From the NCBI RefSeq assembly GCF_032302195.1, contig NZ_CP135275.1:186001-250000 (forward strand): 64,000 nt of DNA, in the 5' to 3' direction. The position numbers and the translations under genes are program-made. This DNA comes from Paenibacillus sp. MMS20-IR301. Lineage in GTDB: Bacteria > Bacillota > Bacilli > Paenibacillales > Paenibacillaceae. Below the pieces are notes generated by a model. That model did not search any database, was not told where the DNA came from, and worked only from the letters and a program-made list of their open reading frames with translations. Positions 27,468-38,926 of the stretch are shown here, one piece after another. Positions within the stretch are counted from its first letter, which is position 1. The number at the start of each line of letters is the position of its first letter.

Positions 27468-28031
27468 CTATCCTTTGCGGTAGGCTTTGCTGTGAAAAGC
27501 ATTGATATAGCGGAACAGGGCTTCGCCGTCATCAGCTACATTCCCCGGGCCGTCCAGCGGCAGCAGCAGCGCCTGATACGGCTCCGGCACCCAGATATAT
27601 TGATGGACATAAGAGGTCAGAACAAATCCGCTGCGCTCCCAGAAATGAATACGTTCCTTATGGGTATCCGATGTTCCGGACTCGGCTTCGATGATAATGC
27701 CACGGACTTCGTGCTCTTGTACCGCCCAGGCCCTGATCTGTTCCAGGAACCAGGTTCCTGTACCGGCTCCGCGCTGCGCCTTGGCTACGGCCAGGTAATC
27801 AATGATCAGAATCTTGTCTTCTGCCTGTCCCACAACCCCGGTAACGGCCATGGCAATCACTTGTCCCTGCGGATTGAGTCCGGCATGCATATAAGCGATT
27901 CTCCGGTTCAGCATACTGTGCAGAATGCCTTCCGGTTTGGCCCCGCTGGGAAAAGCTTCGCGGTACACCGGCTCCATCTGCCTCCATAACGCATCATCCC
28001 ATTGATCTATAGTAATAAATTCTATGTCCAT
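27468..28031 (-). CDS. GNAT-family N-acetyltransferase
   Basis: The acetyl-CoA loop is KAQRGAGTGTWFLEQIRAWA, with the C-terminal HFWERSGFVLTSYVHQYIW typical of the fold. The start at minus-strand ATG 28031 (MDIEFITIDQWDD) has CTGGAGGCG upstream; a frame nine codons longer is the alternative. The substrate is unknown. Same strand as the kinase gene, with an 86-bp gap. Confidence 0.82.
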   Translation of the reverse strand: MDIEFITIDQWDDALWRQMEPVYREAFPSGAKPEGILHSMLNRRIAYMHAGLNPQGQVIAMAVTGVVGQAEDKILIIDYLAVAKAQRGAGTGTWFLEQIRAWAVQEHEVRGIIIEAESGTSDTHKERIHFWERSGFVLTSYVHQYIWVPEPYQALLLPLDGPGNVADDGEALFRYINAFHSKAYRKG

Positions 28032-28229
28032 GATCTCATTCGCCTCCAGTAGTATCATAGCAGAGCCCGGGGCGGAACGAAAATGAGCTGAGTTAGTATG
28101 AAAAAAATTGAATTACCACTTGTCCTATACGTAGCGTAATGATTTATAGTAGACGTAAGAGCAGGCGGAAACAAGGGCATACTGCAAGCAAAGTGAGCTG
28201 ATAAATTCGGTTTTTAAGGAGATGTAACC

Positions 28230-28799
28230 ATGAGAAAACTCGTATTGTTCATGCATGTGTCGCTGGACGGTTATGCCGCGGATTTGAACGGAGGACTGGA
28301 CTGGATTCCCTACAATGAAGAATTAGAGAAATATGCCGAGGAGGTTGTAGCCGAAGTCGGCTCTCCCGTATACGGACGCACGACTTACCGGATGATGGAG
28401 AGCTACTGGCCAACCTTGCTGAACGATCCGGATGCGTCGGATCACGAGATGGAGCATGCCAAATGGCTGCAGGATGTGAAGAAAATCGTCATTTCCGGCT
28501 CGATGGATAAAGTGGAATGGAACAATACGCTGCTGATCAAGGACAATATCACAGAGGAAATCAAGACACTCAAGGAGCAGCCGGGTAAAAATCTTGTTAT
28601 CTTCGGCAGTCCGGGGGTGGCGAAGACGCTGCTTGAGCTTGGACTGATCGATGAATTCATGCTTACGATTTGCCCGGTCATCCTTGGCGGCGGTAAATCG
28701 GCATTCCATGGCGCTGCTGAGAAGCTCAAACTCAAGCTGCTGTCCAGCCGGACGCTTCAGTCGGGTATTATTGCAGCCCGCTATGAGTTGGAGAAATAG
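28230..28799 (+). CDS. Dihydrofolate reductase-like protein (RibD C-terminal family)
   Basis: A 189-residue protein of the YwjB/YyaP type. VSLDGYAADLNGGLDWI and the closing motif LIDEFMLTICPVILGGGKSAF are typical of the RibD_C/DHFR-like superfamily, and GRTTYRMM lies in between. It is probably an NADPH-dependent reductase; the substrate is unknown. Ribosome binding site AAGGAGATG. Confidence 0.88.
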   Translation: MRKLVLFMHVSLDGYAADLNGGLDWIPYNEELEKYAEEVVAEVGSPVYGRTTYRMMESYWPTLLNDPDASDHEMEHAKWLQDVKKIVISGSMDKVEWNNTLLIKDNITEEIKTLKEQPGKNLVIFGSPGVAKTLLELGLIDEFMLTICPVILGGGKSAFHGAAEKLKLKLLSSRTLQSGIIAARYELEK

Positions 28800-29516
28800 C
28801 CGGGCAAGGTGTTCCGCTAACAGGTAACGTTAGGTTAAGGAAACAGCGATAGCAGAGGGCTTTATTGTCTCGCCCTCTGCCTGTTGCATTTCATACAATA
28901 GATTGACGCCAAAACGAGCCAGAAAAGCAACTCTACTGCATTTTGTACAGTAGAATCTTATGAAATTGGTGTTTTGGAGCCGATATCTGAAATTCAACTG
29001 CACGAAATGCAGTAGACTGGTTTTTTGCGCCGAATATTTCGATTTCTATTGCACAGAATGCAATTAGCACAAAAAAATCTAGAAAACTCTCTTTTAGCCT
29101 GCACACCTAATGCTCACATTCCATGGCTCCTTAACTCGCAAATCACAATTCTAGCCAACAGTTGGCAATTAGTGTTCTGCATTTCGCAGCTATTAATTTA
29201 CGGCCAACAGCCTAATATTTGCGTTATGTACTTTGTGATTCGCATTTGCACTATCAGCGCAGCGCTATAGTGCAGCCTTTCGGCCCCAACCTCCCGGGGT
29301 GGAGGCAAATTCCTTCACCACGTTTAGGTGGGAAGTGGCGGAGGGGATTTTGGAACTGGAAGGAGCGAATGCGTCCGCCTTTGTCTCCGGATTTAATCCG
29401 CATAGCGGTTAATCAAATAAATCTGGAGACAACAGCGGCCGGAAGTCCAAAATCACCGCAGTCCGCGCCCATCACCTAAACTCCCGGATCCTTAAATCAA
29501 ATCCACAGAATCCCAT
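28800..29516. repeat. Intergenic block of dispersed repeats before the pyr operon
   Basis: No gene is supported. First part (28932-29070): three related imperfect palindromes built on TCTACTGCA...TGCAGTAGA (for example TCTACTG at 28932 and CAGTAGA at 28948). Second part (29280-29480): a GC-rich element whose 22-bp piece at 29431-29452 (AACAGCGGCCGGAAG and on) recurs exactly, in inverse orientation, at 45271-45292. Both parts look like multi-copy intergenic repeats of this genome. Confidence 0.65.
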
Positions 29517-29545
29517 TTGACACCACCCCAATCTTCTGTCATAAT
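29517..29545 (+). promoter_or_regulatory. pyr operon promoter
   Basis: TTGACA at 29517-29522, a 17-base spacer and CATAAT at 29540-29545. Transcription should start near 29552, at the beginning of the PyrR leader. Confidence 0.85.
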
Positions 29546-29551
29546 TCCCTA

Positions 29552-30361
<810 letters not shown>

Positions 30362-30363
30362 CA

Positions 30364-31272
30364 ATGATGACGGCAACGAAAGTGAAGGAACGCAGTCTGC
30401 TGGGAATTAAGGAGCTGGACGCAGCGGAGATCAGCCAGCTTTTAAACAGGACGGCTTACTGGGATAACCAGAGCGAGAAGCTTACGCCGGTGCTGAGATC
30501 GCATTTTGTTGCCAATATGTTTTTTGAGAATAGTACGCGGACCCGCTTCTCCTTCGAGATGGCCGAGAAACGCCTGGGCGTACAGGTACTGAACTTCACG
30601 GCTGCAGCTTCCAGTGTAGAAAAAGGCGAGTCGATCTACGACACAGTGCGTACGCTGGAGTCGATGGGGATCGATGCCGGAGTTGTACGTTTGAAGCCGG
30701 CAGGCGTGCTGCAGCAGCTTGCAGAGAAGGTAAGCATTCCGCTGATCAATGCCGGAGACGGCAACAATGAGCATCCGACACAGGCGCTGCTGGATCTGTA
30801 CACGATGAGCAAACATTTTGGCGAGCTGAAGGGCTTGAAAGTCTCAATTATCGGGGATATTATGCATAGCCGGGTGGCACGCTCCAATCTGTGGGCCTTG
30901 ACCAAGCTGGGCGCCAGCGTCCAGTTCTGCGCACCGGCGAATATGCAGGCGCCAGAGCTTGCGGCTTATGCTCCATACGTTTCAATGGAAGAAGCGCTGA
31001 AAGCGGATGTCGTCATGATGCTGAGAGTGCAGCTGGAACGGCATGCATCCGGGATCATTTTATCAGCGGCAGAGTACCGTGAACACTTCGGGCTGACTGA
31101 AGAGCGTGCGGCCAAGCTGGACAAGGGCACAATCATTATGCACCCGGCGCCGGTCAACCGCAATGTGGAGATCGACGATGCCGTGGTGGAGAGCAGCCAG
31201 TCGCGGATTTTCCCGCAGATGGCTAACGGGGTGCCGGTGCGGATGGCAGTCATGGAGCGCGCACTTCAGTAG
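30364..31272 (+). CDS. pyrB: Aspartate carbamoyltransferase catalytic subunit
   Basis: Condenses carbamoyl phosphate with aspartate. The carbamoyl-phosphate loop FFENSTRTRFSFEMAEKRLG, the HPTQALLDL motif and MHPAPVNRNVEI are clear. No regulatory subunit gene (pyrI) follows, as usual in Firmicutes. Confidence 0.97.
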   Translation: MMTATKVKERSLLGIKELDAAEISQLLNRTAYWDNQSEKLTPVLRSHFVANMFFENSTRTRFSFEMAEKRLGVQVLNFTAAASSVEKGESIYDTVRTLESMGIDAGVVRLKPAGVLQQLAEKVSIPLINAGDGNNEHPTQALLDLYTMSKHFGELKGLKVSIIGDIMHSRVARSNLWALTKLGASVQFCAPANMQAPELAAYAPYVSMEEALKADVVMMLRVQLERHASGIILSAAEYREHFGLTEERAAKLDKGTIIMHPAPVNRNVEIDDAVVESSQSRIFPQMANGVPVRMAVMERALQ

Positions 31273-31396
31273 AACAAGCGGCAGCAAAAAAACCTCACAT
31301 AACCTGATTAATAAATATACACAAAGATGAATTTTTATTATATAATAACTACAGAGCTTACGGCTGCGGCCAGAGGCACAAAGGAGAATCAGAACG

Positions 31397-32671
31397 GTGA
31401 TCATTAAAAATGCCAGTGTACTGGGCCAGGAAGGCGTGCTGGAACGCAAGCATATTACCTTGCAGGACGGAGTAATCTCGAAGATTCAGGATGCGGCGGA
31501 AGCGGTGGAGGAAGCCGGAGAGGTTATCGATGCGGAAGGCAAGCTGCTGATTCCGGGACTGATTGATATGCATGTGCATCTGCGTGAACCGGGTTTTGAG
31601 CATAAGGAAACGATTGAGACCGGTGCGCGTTCGGCGGCCAAGGGCGGATTCACAACCATCGCCTGCATGCCGAATACCCGGCCGGTAACAGACAGCGCGG
31701 AGATCGTCCAGCTGGTGAAGGATAAGGCGCGTGAAGCCGGACTCGTGAAGGTGCTGCCTTATGCGGCGATTACGAAGAATGAGCTGGGCCTTGAACTGAC
31801 TGATTTTGCGGCACTGAAAGCGGCTGGAGCAATCGGCTTCACCGACGACGGTGTAGGCGTACAGAATGCACAAATGATGAAGGATGCCATGAAGCTGGCA
31901 GCGGGGCTGGATATGCCGGTCATCGCCCACTGTGAGGATAACTCGCTGGTTGAAGGCTGTGCGGTAGCCGAGGGTACTTTTGCCGACAAGCATGGTCTGA
32001 AGGGAATTCCGAATGAATCGGAAGCCATTCATGTAGGCCGTGATATTCTGCTGTCTGAAGCTACAGGTGTCCACTATCATGTGTGCCACGTCAGCACGGA
32101 GCAATCGGTCCGGCTGATCCGCCAGGCGAAGCAGATCGGCATTAAGGTGACCGCTGAGGTATGCCCGCATCACCTGCTGCTCTCGGAGGAAGATATCCCG
32201 GGACTCGATGCGAACTGGAAAATGAACCCTCCGCTGCGCTCGCGCCGTGACGTGGAAGCCTGCATCGAAGGACTGCTGGACGGCACGCTGGATATCATCG
32301 TGACTGACCATGCGCCGCACAGTGCAGAAGAGAAAGCCAAGGGCATGCAGCTGGCACCGTTTGGAATCGTCGGCTTTGAGACGGCCTTCCCGCTGCTGTA
32401 TACAGCTTTTGTGGCTACAGGCAAGTGGGACCTGTCCCTGCTGGTCCAGCGGATGACCGCGGATCCGGCCCGGGTGTTCAGACTGAATACAGGCAGCCTT
32501 GCCATCGGGGCGCCTGCTGATCTGACCCTGATTGATTTGAATGAAGAGAAGGAAGTGAATCCGGATACGTTTGCCAGCAAAGGACGGAATACTCCGTTCG
32601 GCGGATGGAAGCTCAAGGGCTGGCCGGTGAAGACTTGGGTAGATGGCAGAGCGGTATGGAGTGAAGCATAA
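31397..32671 (+). CDS. pyrC: Dihydroorotase
   Basis: Zinc-dependent cyclic amidohydrolase, multifunctional complex type. IDMHVHLREPG holds the HxH metal ligands. VIAHCEDNSL, YHVCHVSTEQSV and IVTDHAPHSAEEK supply further ligands. The start is GTG 31397 with AAAGGAG upstream. The 124-bp gap after pyrB has no clear structure. Confidence 0.96.
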   Translation: MIIKNASVLGQEGVLERKHITLQDGVISKIQDAAEAVEEAGEVIDAEGKLLIPGLIDMHVHLREPGFEHKETIETGARSAAKGGFTTIACMPNTRPVTDSAEIVQLVKDKAREAGLVKVLPYAAITKNELGLELTDFAALKAAGAIGFTDDGVGVQNAQMMKDAMKLAAGLDMPVIAHCEDNSLVEGCAVAEGTFADKHGLKGIPNESEAIHVGRDILLSEATGVHYHVCHVSTEQSVRLIRQAKQIGIKVTAEVCPHHLLLSEEDIPGLDANWKMNPPLRSRRDVEACIEGLLDGTLDIIVTDHAPHSAEEKAKGMQLAPFGIVGFETAFPLLYTAFVATGKWDLSLLVQRMTADPARVFRLNTGSLAIGAPADLTLIDLNEEKEVNPDTFASKGRNTPFGGWKLKGWPVKTWVDGRAVWSEA

Positions 32672-32745
32672 CTGACGGAGCGGCAGCGGCGCTGCCGGCC
32701 GTGACATAAGAATCAGACTACAGAAACAAGAAGGAGTGGAAGGGA

Positions 32746-33924
32746 ATGCAGGCGAGATTGCTGCTTCAGGACGGAACGCTGTTCACAGGCACCGCATTTG
32801 GCGCGGAAGGCGAAATGACAGGCGAGGTTGTATTTAACACAGGAATTACGGGATATCAGGAGGTGCTGTCTGATCCTTCGTACTGCGGCCAGATCGTTAC
32901 AATGACCTATCCGCTGATCGGGAACTACGGCATTACCCGCGATGATTTCGAATCTGTGCGCCCTTTTGTGCACGGCTTTGTTGTACGGCGCCATGAGGCT
33001 GTACCAAGCAACTGGCGTGCTGAATACAGCGTGGACGATCTGCTGAAGGAATACGGCATTCCCGGAATCAGCGAGATTGATACCCGGATGCTGACCCGCA
33101 TTATCCGCCACTACGGCACGATGAAGGCGATTCTCACCACTTCGAACAAGCGGGTGGAAGAGCTGATGGAAATGATGGGTGACACTACGATTGAAGAGCT
33201 GCGCAATCAGGTAGCACGTACCTCAACCACTAAGACATACAGCAGTCCTGGCAATAAGGAACGGATTGTACTTGTGGATTACGGCGCGAAGACAGGCATT
33301 CTGCGTGAGCTGAACAGCCGCGGCTGCGATGTCGTTGTGGTGCCGCATGATGCCACTGCCGACGAGATCCGCCGCCTGAACCCGGACGGGATTCAGCTGT
33401 CGAACGGCCCCGGGGACCCGAAGGATGTGCCTTATGCGGTACAGACGATCTCCGAGCTGCTTGGTGAATATCCGATCTTCGGCATCTGCCTTGGCCATCA
33501 GCTGTTCGCGCTGGCTTGCGGCGCCGATACCGAGAAGCTTAAGTTCGGACACCGCGGCGGCAACCATCCGGTGAAAGAGCTGGAGAGCGGGCGCTGCTTC
33601 ATCACTTCCCAGAACCATGGCTACACTGTAAACGAAGAATCTATTGCGAGCACTGAGCTCGAAGTTACACATATCAACAACAACGATAAGACCGTCGAAG
33701 GACTGAAGCATACCCGTTACCCTGCTTTTTCGGTGCAATATCACCCTGAAGCAGCGCCGGGACCGCATGACAGCAGCTACCTGTTTGACCGCTTCCTGCA
33801 GATGATTGCAGAACACAAAGCGAAGATGCCGGCAGGCTCGCGCCAGGCGCAGCTTGCAGCGAATGCCAGAATCACGGCACCGAAACCTACAACCCAGCTT
33901 GAAGCCGTGAAAGGAGCCCTATAA
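32746..33924 (+). CDS. carA: Carbamoyl-phosphate synthase small (glutaminase) subunit
   Basis: Class I glutamine amidotransferase subunit that feeds ammonia to CarB. An N-terminal CPSase domain ([20 protein letters not shown]) and a C-terminal GATase are visible, with the nucleophile in [13 protein letters not shown] and catalytic His/Glu in [11 protein letters not shown]. The tail past residue 355 is Ala/Lys-rich. It overlaps nothing; carB starts 1 bp after its stop. Being inside the PyrR operon suggests pyrimidine control. Confidence 0.96.
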   Translation: MQARLLLQDGTLFTGTAFGAEGEMTGEVVFNTGITGYQEVLSDPSYCGQIVTMTYPLIGNYGITRDDFESVRPFVHGFVVRRHEAVPSNWRAEYSVDDLLKEYGIPGISEIDTRMLTRIIRHYGTMKAILTTSNKRVEELMEMMGDTTIEELRNQVARTSTTKTYSSPGNKERIVLVDYGAKTGILRELNSRGCDVVVVPHDATADEIRRLNPDGIQLSNGPGDPKDVPYAVQTISELLGEYPIFGICLGHQLFALACGADTEKLKFGHRGGNHPVKELESGRCFITSQNHGYTVNEESIASTELEVTHINNNDKTVEGLKHTRYPAFSVQYHPEAAPGPHDSSYLFDRFLQMIAEHKAKMPAGSRQAQLAANARITAPKPTTQLEAVKGAL

Positions 33925-33925
33925 C

Positions 33926-36900
33926 ATGCCTAAGAACGAGAAGCTCAAAAAAATTCTGGTTATCGGCTCCGGCCCGATCGTCATCGGCCAAGCCGCAGAA
34001 TTTGACTATGCCGGTACGCAAGCCTGCCAGGCGCTTAAAGAAGAAGGCGTAGAAGTGGTGCTGATTAACAGTAATCCGGCTACGATTATGACAGATACCA
34101 ATATGGCTGACAAAGTATACATTGAACCAATCACGCTTGAATTCGTGACCGGCATTATCCGGCAGGAGCGTCCGGACGGACTGCTGCCGACACTTGGCGG
34201 ACAGACCGGGCTTAACATGGCTGTAGAGCTGGCCCGTGCCGGTGTACTCCAGCAGGAGAATGTGAAGCTGCTGGGCACCCAGCTGGAATCCATCGAGAAA
34301 GCGGAAGACCGTGATTTGTTCCGTGACCTGATGCGCGAGCTGGATCAGCCCGTGCCGGAGAGCGCGATTATCACCAGTGTGGAGGAAGCCCTGGGCTTCG
34401 CCGCAGGTATCGGCTATCCGCTGATTGTACGTCCTGCCTACACGCTGGGCGGAACCGGAGGCGGGATCTGCGACAACGAAGAAGAGCTGCGTGAGACTGT
34501 CAAGGCCGGTATCCGATACAGCCCGATCGGCCAGTGTCTGGTGGAGAAGAGCATCGCCGGCATGAAGGAAGTCGAATATGAAGTCATGCGGGACGCAAAC
34601 GACAACTGTATTGTAGTCTGCAACATGGAGAACTTTGATCCGGTTGGCGTACATACAGGTGACAGTATCGTCGTGGCGCCAAGCCAGACGCTGTCGGACC
34701 GTGAGTATCAGATGCTGCGCAGTGCTTCACTGAAGATTATCCGCGCGCTGAACATCGAAGGCGGCTGCAACGTGCAGTTCGCACTGGACCCGCAGAGCTA
34801 CCAGTATTATGTTATCGAAGTGAATCCGCGCGTAAGCCGCTCCTCGGCACTGGCGTCGAAGGCGACCGGTTATCCGATTGCCAAAATGGCGGCTAAGATT
34901 GCCCTGGGCTACACGCTGGATGAAATCGTCAACCCGGTTACCGGGCAGACTTATGCCTGCTTCGAGCCGACGCTTGATTATATTGTCAGCAAAATCCCGC
35001 GCTGGCCGTTCGACAAATTTACTTCGGCGAACCGTAAGCTGGGTACACAGATGAAGGCGACTGGAGAAGTTATGGCGATCGGCCGTACTTTCGAAGAGTC
35101 GATTCACAAGGCCATCCGGTCGCTGGAGATCGGTGTCCACCGTTTCCGCCTGCCGGGAGCTGAGCTGCTGGAAGACAGCGTGCTGCGTACCAGACTGGCT
35201 AAGGCGGATGATGAGCGCCTGTTCCTGATCGCTGAGGCCTTCCGCCGCGGCTATGGGCTGCAGGAGGTTCAGGATATCACGAATGTCGACTGGTGGTTCC
35301 TGTCCAAGATTGAAGGTCTCGTGAACTTCGAGGATGAGATCCGGGCAGAAGAAACGCTGTCGGCAGAAATACTCTATCAGGCCAAACGCAAAGGCTTCAC
35401 TGACCGGGCAATTGCCGAGATCCGCGCTGAAGGCCGTCCGGGCGGTGCATTCACCAAGGAGGCGGAGGTACGTGTACTTCGTCTGCAGCAGGGTCTGGTT
35501 CCGGTCTTCAAAATGGTCGATACCTGCGCCGCAGAATTCGAAGCTTCAACACCGTACTACTACTCGACTTACGAGACAGAGAACGAAGTCATTCATTCCG
35601 ACAAGCAGAAGGTAATCGTGCTTGGCTCCGGTCCGATCCGTATCGGCCAGGGCATTGAGTTCGACTATTCCACTGTGCATGCTGTATGGGCTATCCAGAA
35701 GGCAGGCTACGAAGCCGTAATTATCAATAACAATCCGGAGACTGTATCCACGGATTTCAATACATCAGACCGCCTGTACTTTGAACCGCTGTTCTTCGAG
35801 GATGTGATGAATGTAATCGCCCAGGAGAATCCGATCGGGGTTATCGTCCAGTTCGGCGGACAGACAGCGATCAACCTGGCTGCACCACTCGCTGCAGCAG
35901 GCGTGAATATTCTGGGCACCAGCCTGGAGAGCATTGATGAAGCTGAGAACCGCAAGAAGTTCGAAGCGCTGCTGGCCCGTCTGGATATCGCACAACCGAA
36001 GGGTAAGACTGTTATCAACATTGATGAAGCTGTAGAAACCGCGCAATCGCTGGGTTATCCGGTGCTGGTTCGTCCATCGTATGTTCTGGGCGGCCGGGCG
36101 ATGGAGATTGTCTACAACGATGCTGAGCTGCTGAGCTACATGGTTGAAGCGGTAAAGGTAAATCCGGAGCATCCGGTACTGATCGACCGCTACATGCTGG
36201 GCAAAGAGGTTGAGGTTGACGCCATCTGCGACGGCGAGACTGTAGTCATTCCAGGAATTATGGAGCATGTGGAACGCGCAGGGGTACACTCCGGTGACTC
36301 CATCGCCGTCTATCCGCCGCAATACCTGGACGCGGGCCTGAAGCAGAAGATTGCTGAGATTACCATTAAGATTGCCAAGGAATTGAAGACGATCGGACTC
36401 GTCAACATCCAGTTCGTTATTTATCAGAACGAAGTGTATGTCATTGAGGTTAACCCGCGCTCCTCGCGTACGGTTCCTTTCCTCAGCAAGGTTACAGGCA
36501 TTCCAATGGCTAACCTGGCTACCAAGATCATTCTTGGCGGTAAGCTGGCAGAGGATGGTTATACGGAAGGGCTATGGCCGGAAAGCGATTATGTTTCGGT
36601 AAAAGTACCGGTGTTCTCCTTCGCGAAGCTGCGCAGAGTAGAGCCGACCCTTGGACCGGAAATGAAATCGACCGGTGAGGTTATGGGCCGTGATAAGCTG
36701 TATGCTAAGGCGCTCTATAAAGGCTTAATCGGGGCGGGAATGAAGATTCCGGCTACCGGGGCAATCATCGTTACAGTAGCCGATAAAGACAAGGCTGAAG
36801 CGGTTGAGCTGATGAAGGGCTTCCATGCCATGGGCTACAAAATCATCGCCACCGGCGGTACAGCCGCTGCGCTTGAACAGGCCGGTCTGAACGTGATGAA

Positions 36901-37147
36901 CGTCAATAAGCTGGATGAAGGCGAGCCGACAATTGTCGATCTGATCCGCGGCGGCCAGGCGAACTTCGTCTTCAATACATTGACTAAAGGCAAGACACCA
37001 GAGCGTGACGGGTTCCGCATCCGCCGTGAAGCAGTAGAGAACGGGGTTGTATGTATGACCTCACTCGATACGGTAACGGCGCTGCTGAGAATGCTGCAGA
37101 CGATCAACTTCTCGTCACAGTCGATGCCTGCTTTTGTCGGACAATAA
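33926..37147 (+). CDS. carB: Carbamoyl-phosphate synthase large subunit
   Basis: 1,073-residue synthetase with two homologous ATP-grasp halves ([19 protein letters not shown] near residue 12 and [18 protein letters not shown] near 559) and a C-terminal MGS-like allosteric domain ([14 protein letters not shown]). It makes carbamoyl phosphate for pyrimidine and arginine synthesis. Confidence 0.97.
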   Translation: MPKNEKLKKILVIGSGPIVIGQAAEFDYAGTQACQALKEEGVEVVLINSNPATIMTDTNMADKVYIEPITLEFVTGIIRQERPDGLLPTLGGQTGLNMAVELARAGVLQQENVKLLGTQLESIEKAEDRDLFRDLMRELDQPVPESAIITSVEEALGFAAGIGYPLIVRPAYTLGGTGGGICDNEEELRETVKAGIRYSPIGQCLVEKSIAGMKEVEYEVMRDANDNCIVVCNMENFDPVGVHTGDSIVVAPSQTLSDREYQMLRSASLKIIRALNIEGGCNVQFALDPQSYQYYVIEVNPRVSRSSALASKATGYPIAKMAAKIALGYTLDEIVNPVTGQTYACFEPTLDYIVSKIPRWPFDKFTSANRKLGTQMKATGEVMAIGRTFEESIHKAIRSLEIGVHRFRLPGAELLEDSVLRTRLAKADDERLFLIAEAFRRGYGLQEVQDITNVDWWFLSKIEGLVNFEDEIRAEETLSAEILYQAKRKGFTDRAIAEIRAEGRPGGAFTKEAEVRVLRLQQGLVPVFKMVDTCAAEFEASTPYYYSTYETENEVIHSDKQKVIVLGSGPIRIGQGIEFDYSTVHAVWAIQKAGYEAVIINNNPETVSTDFNTSDRLYFEPLFFEDVMNVIAQENPIGVIVQFGGQTAINLAAPLAAAGVNILGTSLESIDEAENRKKFEALLARLDIAQPKGKTVINIDEAVETAQSLGYPVLVRPSYVLGGRAMEIVYNDAELLSYMVEAVKVNPEHPVLIDRYMLGKEVEVDAICDGETVVIPGIMEHVERAGVHSGDSIAVYPPQYLDAGLKQKIAEITIKIAKELKTIGLVNIQFVIYQNEVYVIEVNPRSSRTVPFLSKVTGIPMANLATKIILGGKLAEDGYTEGLWPESDYVSVKVPVFSFAKLRRVEPTLGPEMKSTGEVMGRDKLYAKALYKGLIGAGMKIPATGAIIVTVADKDKAEAVELMKGFHAMGYKIIATGGTAAALEQAGLNVMNVNKLDEGEPTIVDLIRGGQANFVFNTLTKGKTPERDGFRIRREAVENGVVCMTSLDTVTALLRMLQTINFSSQSMPAFVGQ

Positions 37148-37268
37148 GATATAGGGTGAGGCAGCCGCTGCTTGCGGTGCCGCAGGAACGGTTTGCGCTG
37201 GCGCAGACCGTTCCGCTATGCCCGGGGACATGAAACATGACTTCGTAAACACAGAAAGAGGGCTGGAA

Positions 37269-38042
37269 ATGGAGCAGACTGCAGATCAGCAGCATGAGAA
37301 CACCCTACAAGAGAATCGTAATGAAATGGCCGGACGGCTGATGGTTGCCCTGGATTATCCGGATGCAGCCCAGGCCAGATTGCTGCTTGACCAGCTCGAA
37401 GGTATTCCTTGTTATATGAAAGTCGGCATGCAGCTGTTCTACGCTGCCGGGCCGGACTTCATCCGGGAACTGAAGGAGCGCGGCTACTCTGTATTCCTTG
37501 ACGTCAAAATGCATGATATCCCCAACACAGTCCGGGGCGGGGCGGAGAGCCTGACGATGCTCGGGGTCGATATGTTCAATGTGCATGCCGCAGGAGGAGC
37601 GGCCATGATGGCTGCTGCACTGGAAGGCGCAGCGAAGGCAGTCAGCCGGCATCCGGAGCTGCATATTCCGCTAATTATTGCGGTGACCCAGCTGACCAGC
37701 ACCAGCCAGGAAACGATGAATAATGAGATCGGCATTGCCGGTACAGTGTCAGATACTGTTGTACGATATGCCAAGCTTGCGGCAGGCGCGGGCTTGCACG
37801 GTGTAGTAGCATCACCGCAGGAATCAGCGCTCATCGCTGAGGCCTGCGGACCGGAATTCCGCACAGTGACTCCGGGCATCCGTCCGGCCGGTGCTTCCCT
37901 GGACGACCAGTCCCGGGTTATGACGCCGGGACAGGCTATACGGCAGGGCAGCCACTACCTGGTAGTGGGCCGGCCGATTACAGCAGCAGCAGATCCGCGC
38001 GCTGCAGCACTTACCATCATTAAGGAGATGAGCGAAGTATGA
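37269..38042 (+). CDS. pyrF: Orotidine 5'-phosphate decarboxylase
   Basis: Converts OMP to UMP. The catalytic [10 protein letters not shown] motif (Lys-Asp) and the C-terminal phosphate loop ([12 protein letters not shown]) are clear. The start is probably ATG 37269 (GAGGGCTGGAA upstream), which adds an 18-residue N-terminal stretch before the family start [13 protein letters not shown]. An ATG at 37323 is an alternative. pyrF follows carB directly, so pyrK and pyrD are absent here. Confidence 0.95.
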   Translation: MEQTADQQHENTLQENRNEMAGRLMVALDYPDAAQARLLLDQLEGIPCYMKVGMQLFYAAGPDFIRELKERGYSVFLDVKMHDIPNTVRGGAESLTMLGVDMFNVHAAGGAAMMAAALEGAAKAVSRHPELHIPLIIAVTQLTSTSQETMNNEIGIAGTVSDTVVRYAKLAAGAGLHGVVASPQESALIAEACGPEFRTVTPGIRPAGASLDDQSRVMTPGQAIRQGSHYLVVGRPITAAADPRAAALTIIKEMSEV

Positions 38043-38680
38043 GCCAAACAGAGAATAAAAGTGAACAGGTGGCCCGCTACCTGCTGGAGATCGGTGCTGT
38101 AGCCTTGCGCCCGCAGGAGCCGTTTACCTGGACATCGGGTATTAAATCACCGATCTATTGCGATAACCGCCTGACGCTGTCTTTCCCGGCTGTCCGTAAC
38201 TACATCGCAGAGGCCTTCGCAGAGCTGATCAGAACCAGCTATCCGGATGCAGAAGTGATCGCCGGCACCGCAACCGCCGGAATTCCGCACGCGGCTTGGG
38301 TGGCCGATAAGCTCGGCCTGCCAATGGCTTACATCCGGGACAAGGCTAAAGGCCACGGCAAGCAGAACCAGATTGAAGGCCTGATTGCTCCCGGCCAGAA
38401 GGTTATCGTAATCGAGGACCTGATCTCCACCGGCGGCAGCTCGATCAAGGCGGCGCAGGCTGTGCAGGAAGCAGGCGGGCAGCCGCTGGCTGTCCTGGCG
38501 ATCTTCAGCTATGAGCTGGACCGTGCGGCAGACGCATTCACAGCCGCCGGTATTCCGCTGCAGAGCCTGTCTAACTACAGCACACTCATTGATGTGGCGC
38601 TGGCTCAAGGTACGATTGCTGAGAGCGATGTGGCCCTGCTGCAGTCTTGGCGTAAAGATCCGGCTGCATTCGGCGTATAG
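38039..38680 (+). CDS. pyrE: Orotate phosphoribosyltransferase
   Basis: Makes OMP from orotate and PRPP. The PRPP loop [20 protein letters not shown] and the substrate segment [18 protein letters not shown] are present. The ATG overlaps the pyrF stop (ATGA), consistent with translational coupling. It is the last gene of the operon. Confidence 0.97.
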   Translation: MSQTENKSEQVARYLLEIGAVALRPQEPFTWTSGIKSPIYCDNRLTLSFPAVRNYIAEAFAELIRTSYPDAEVIAGTATAGIPHAAWVADKLGLPMAYIRDKAKGHGKQNQIEGLIAPGQKVIVIEDLISTGGSSIKAAQAVQEAGGQPLAVLAIFSYELDRAADAFTAAGIPLQSLSNYSTLIDVALAQGTIAESDVALLQSWRKDPAAFGV

Positions 38681-38711
38681 AGGAACAAGATATTTATTTG
38701 AGAGCAAAGCC

Positions 38712-38748
38712 CCTGCGGCGCCCTTCCCGGTGCCGCAGGTTTTTTTTT
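38712..38748 (+). terminator. pyr operon terminator
   Basis: CCTGCGGC at 38712-38719 pairs with GCCGCAGG at 38732-38739 and is followed by nine T. Confidence 0.93.
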
Positions 38749-38926
38749 GTTTGGATCCCCGCAAGGTACCTTAGACAGCCTCGAAGCCCGTCCTGAGATG
38801 AATAAACTGTCTTTTAACTTTAAACGGGCTGTAACTTCAGCTGAACCGATAGACACTATAATGTTAAATAAAGGGAATGAGTAGTGTAATTCATGACTGA
38901 CAACATTTATACCGGGAGGGTTCTTC

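Noticed and set aside
28932..29070. CRISPR-like repeat cluster
   Set aside because: The palindromes are degenerate, irregularly spaced and not separated by uniform spacers.
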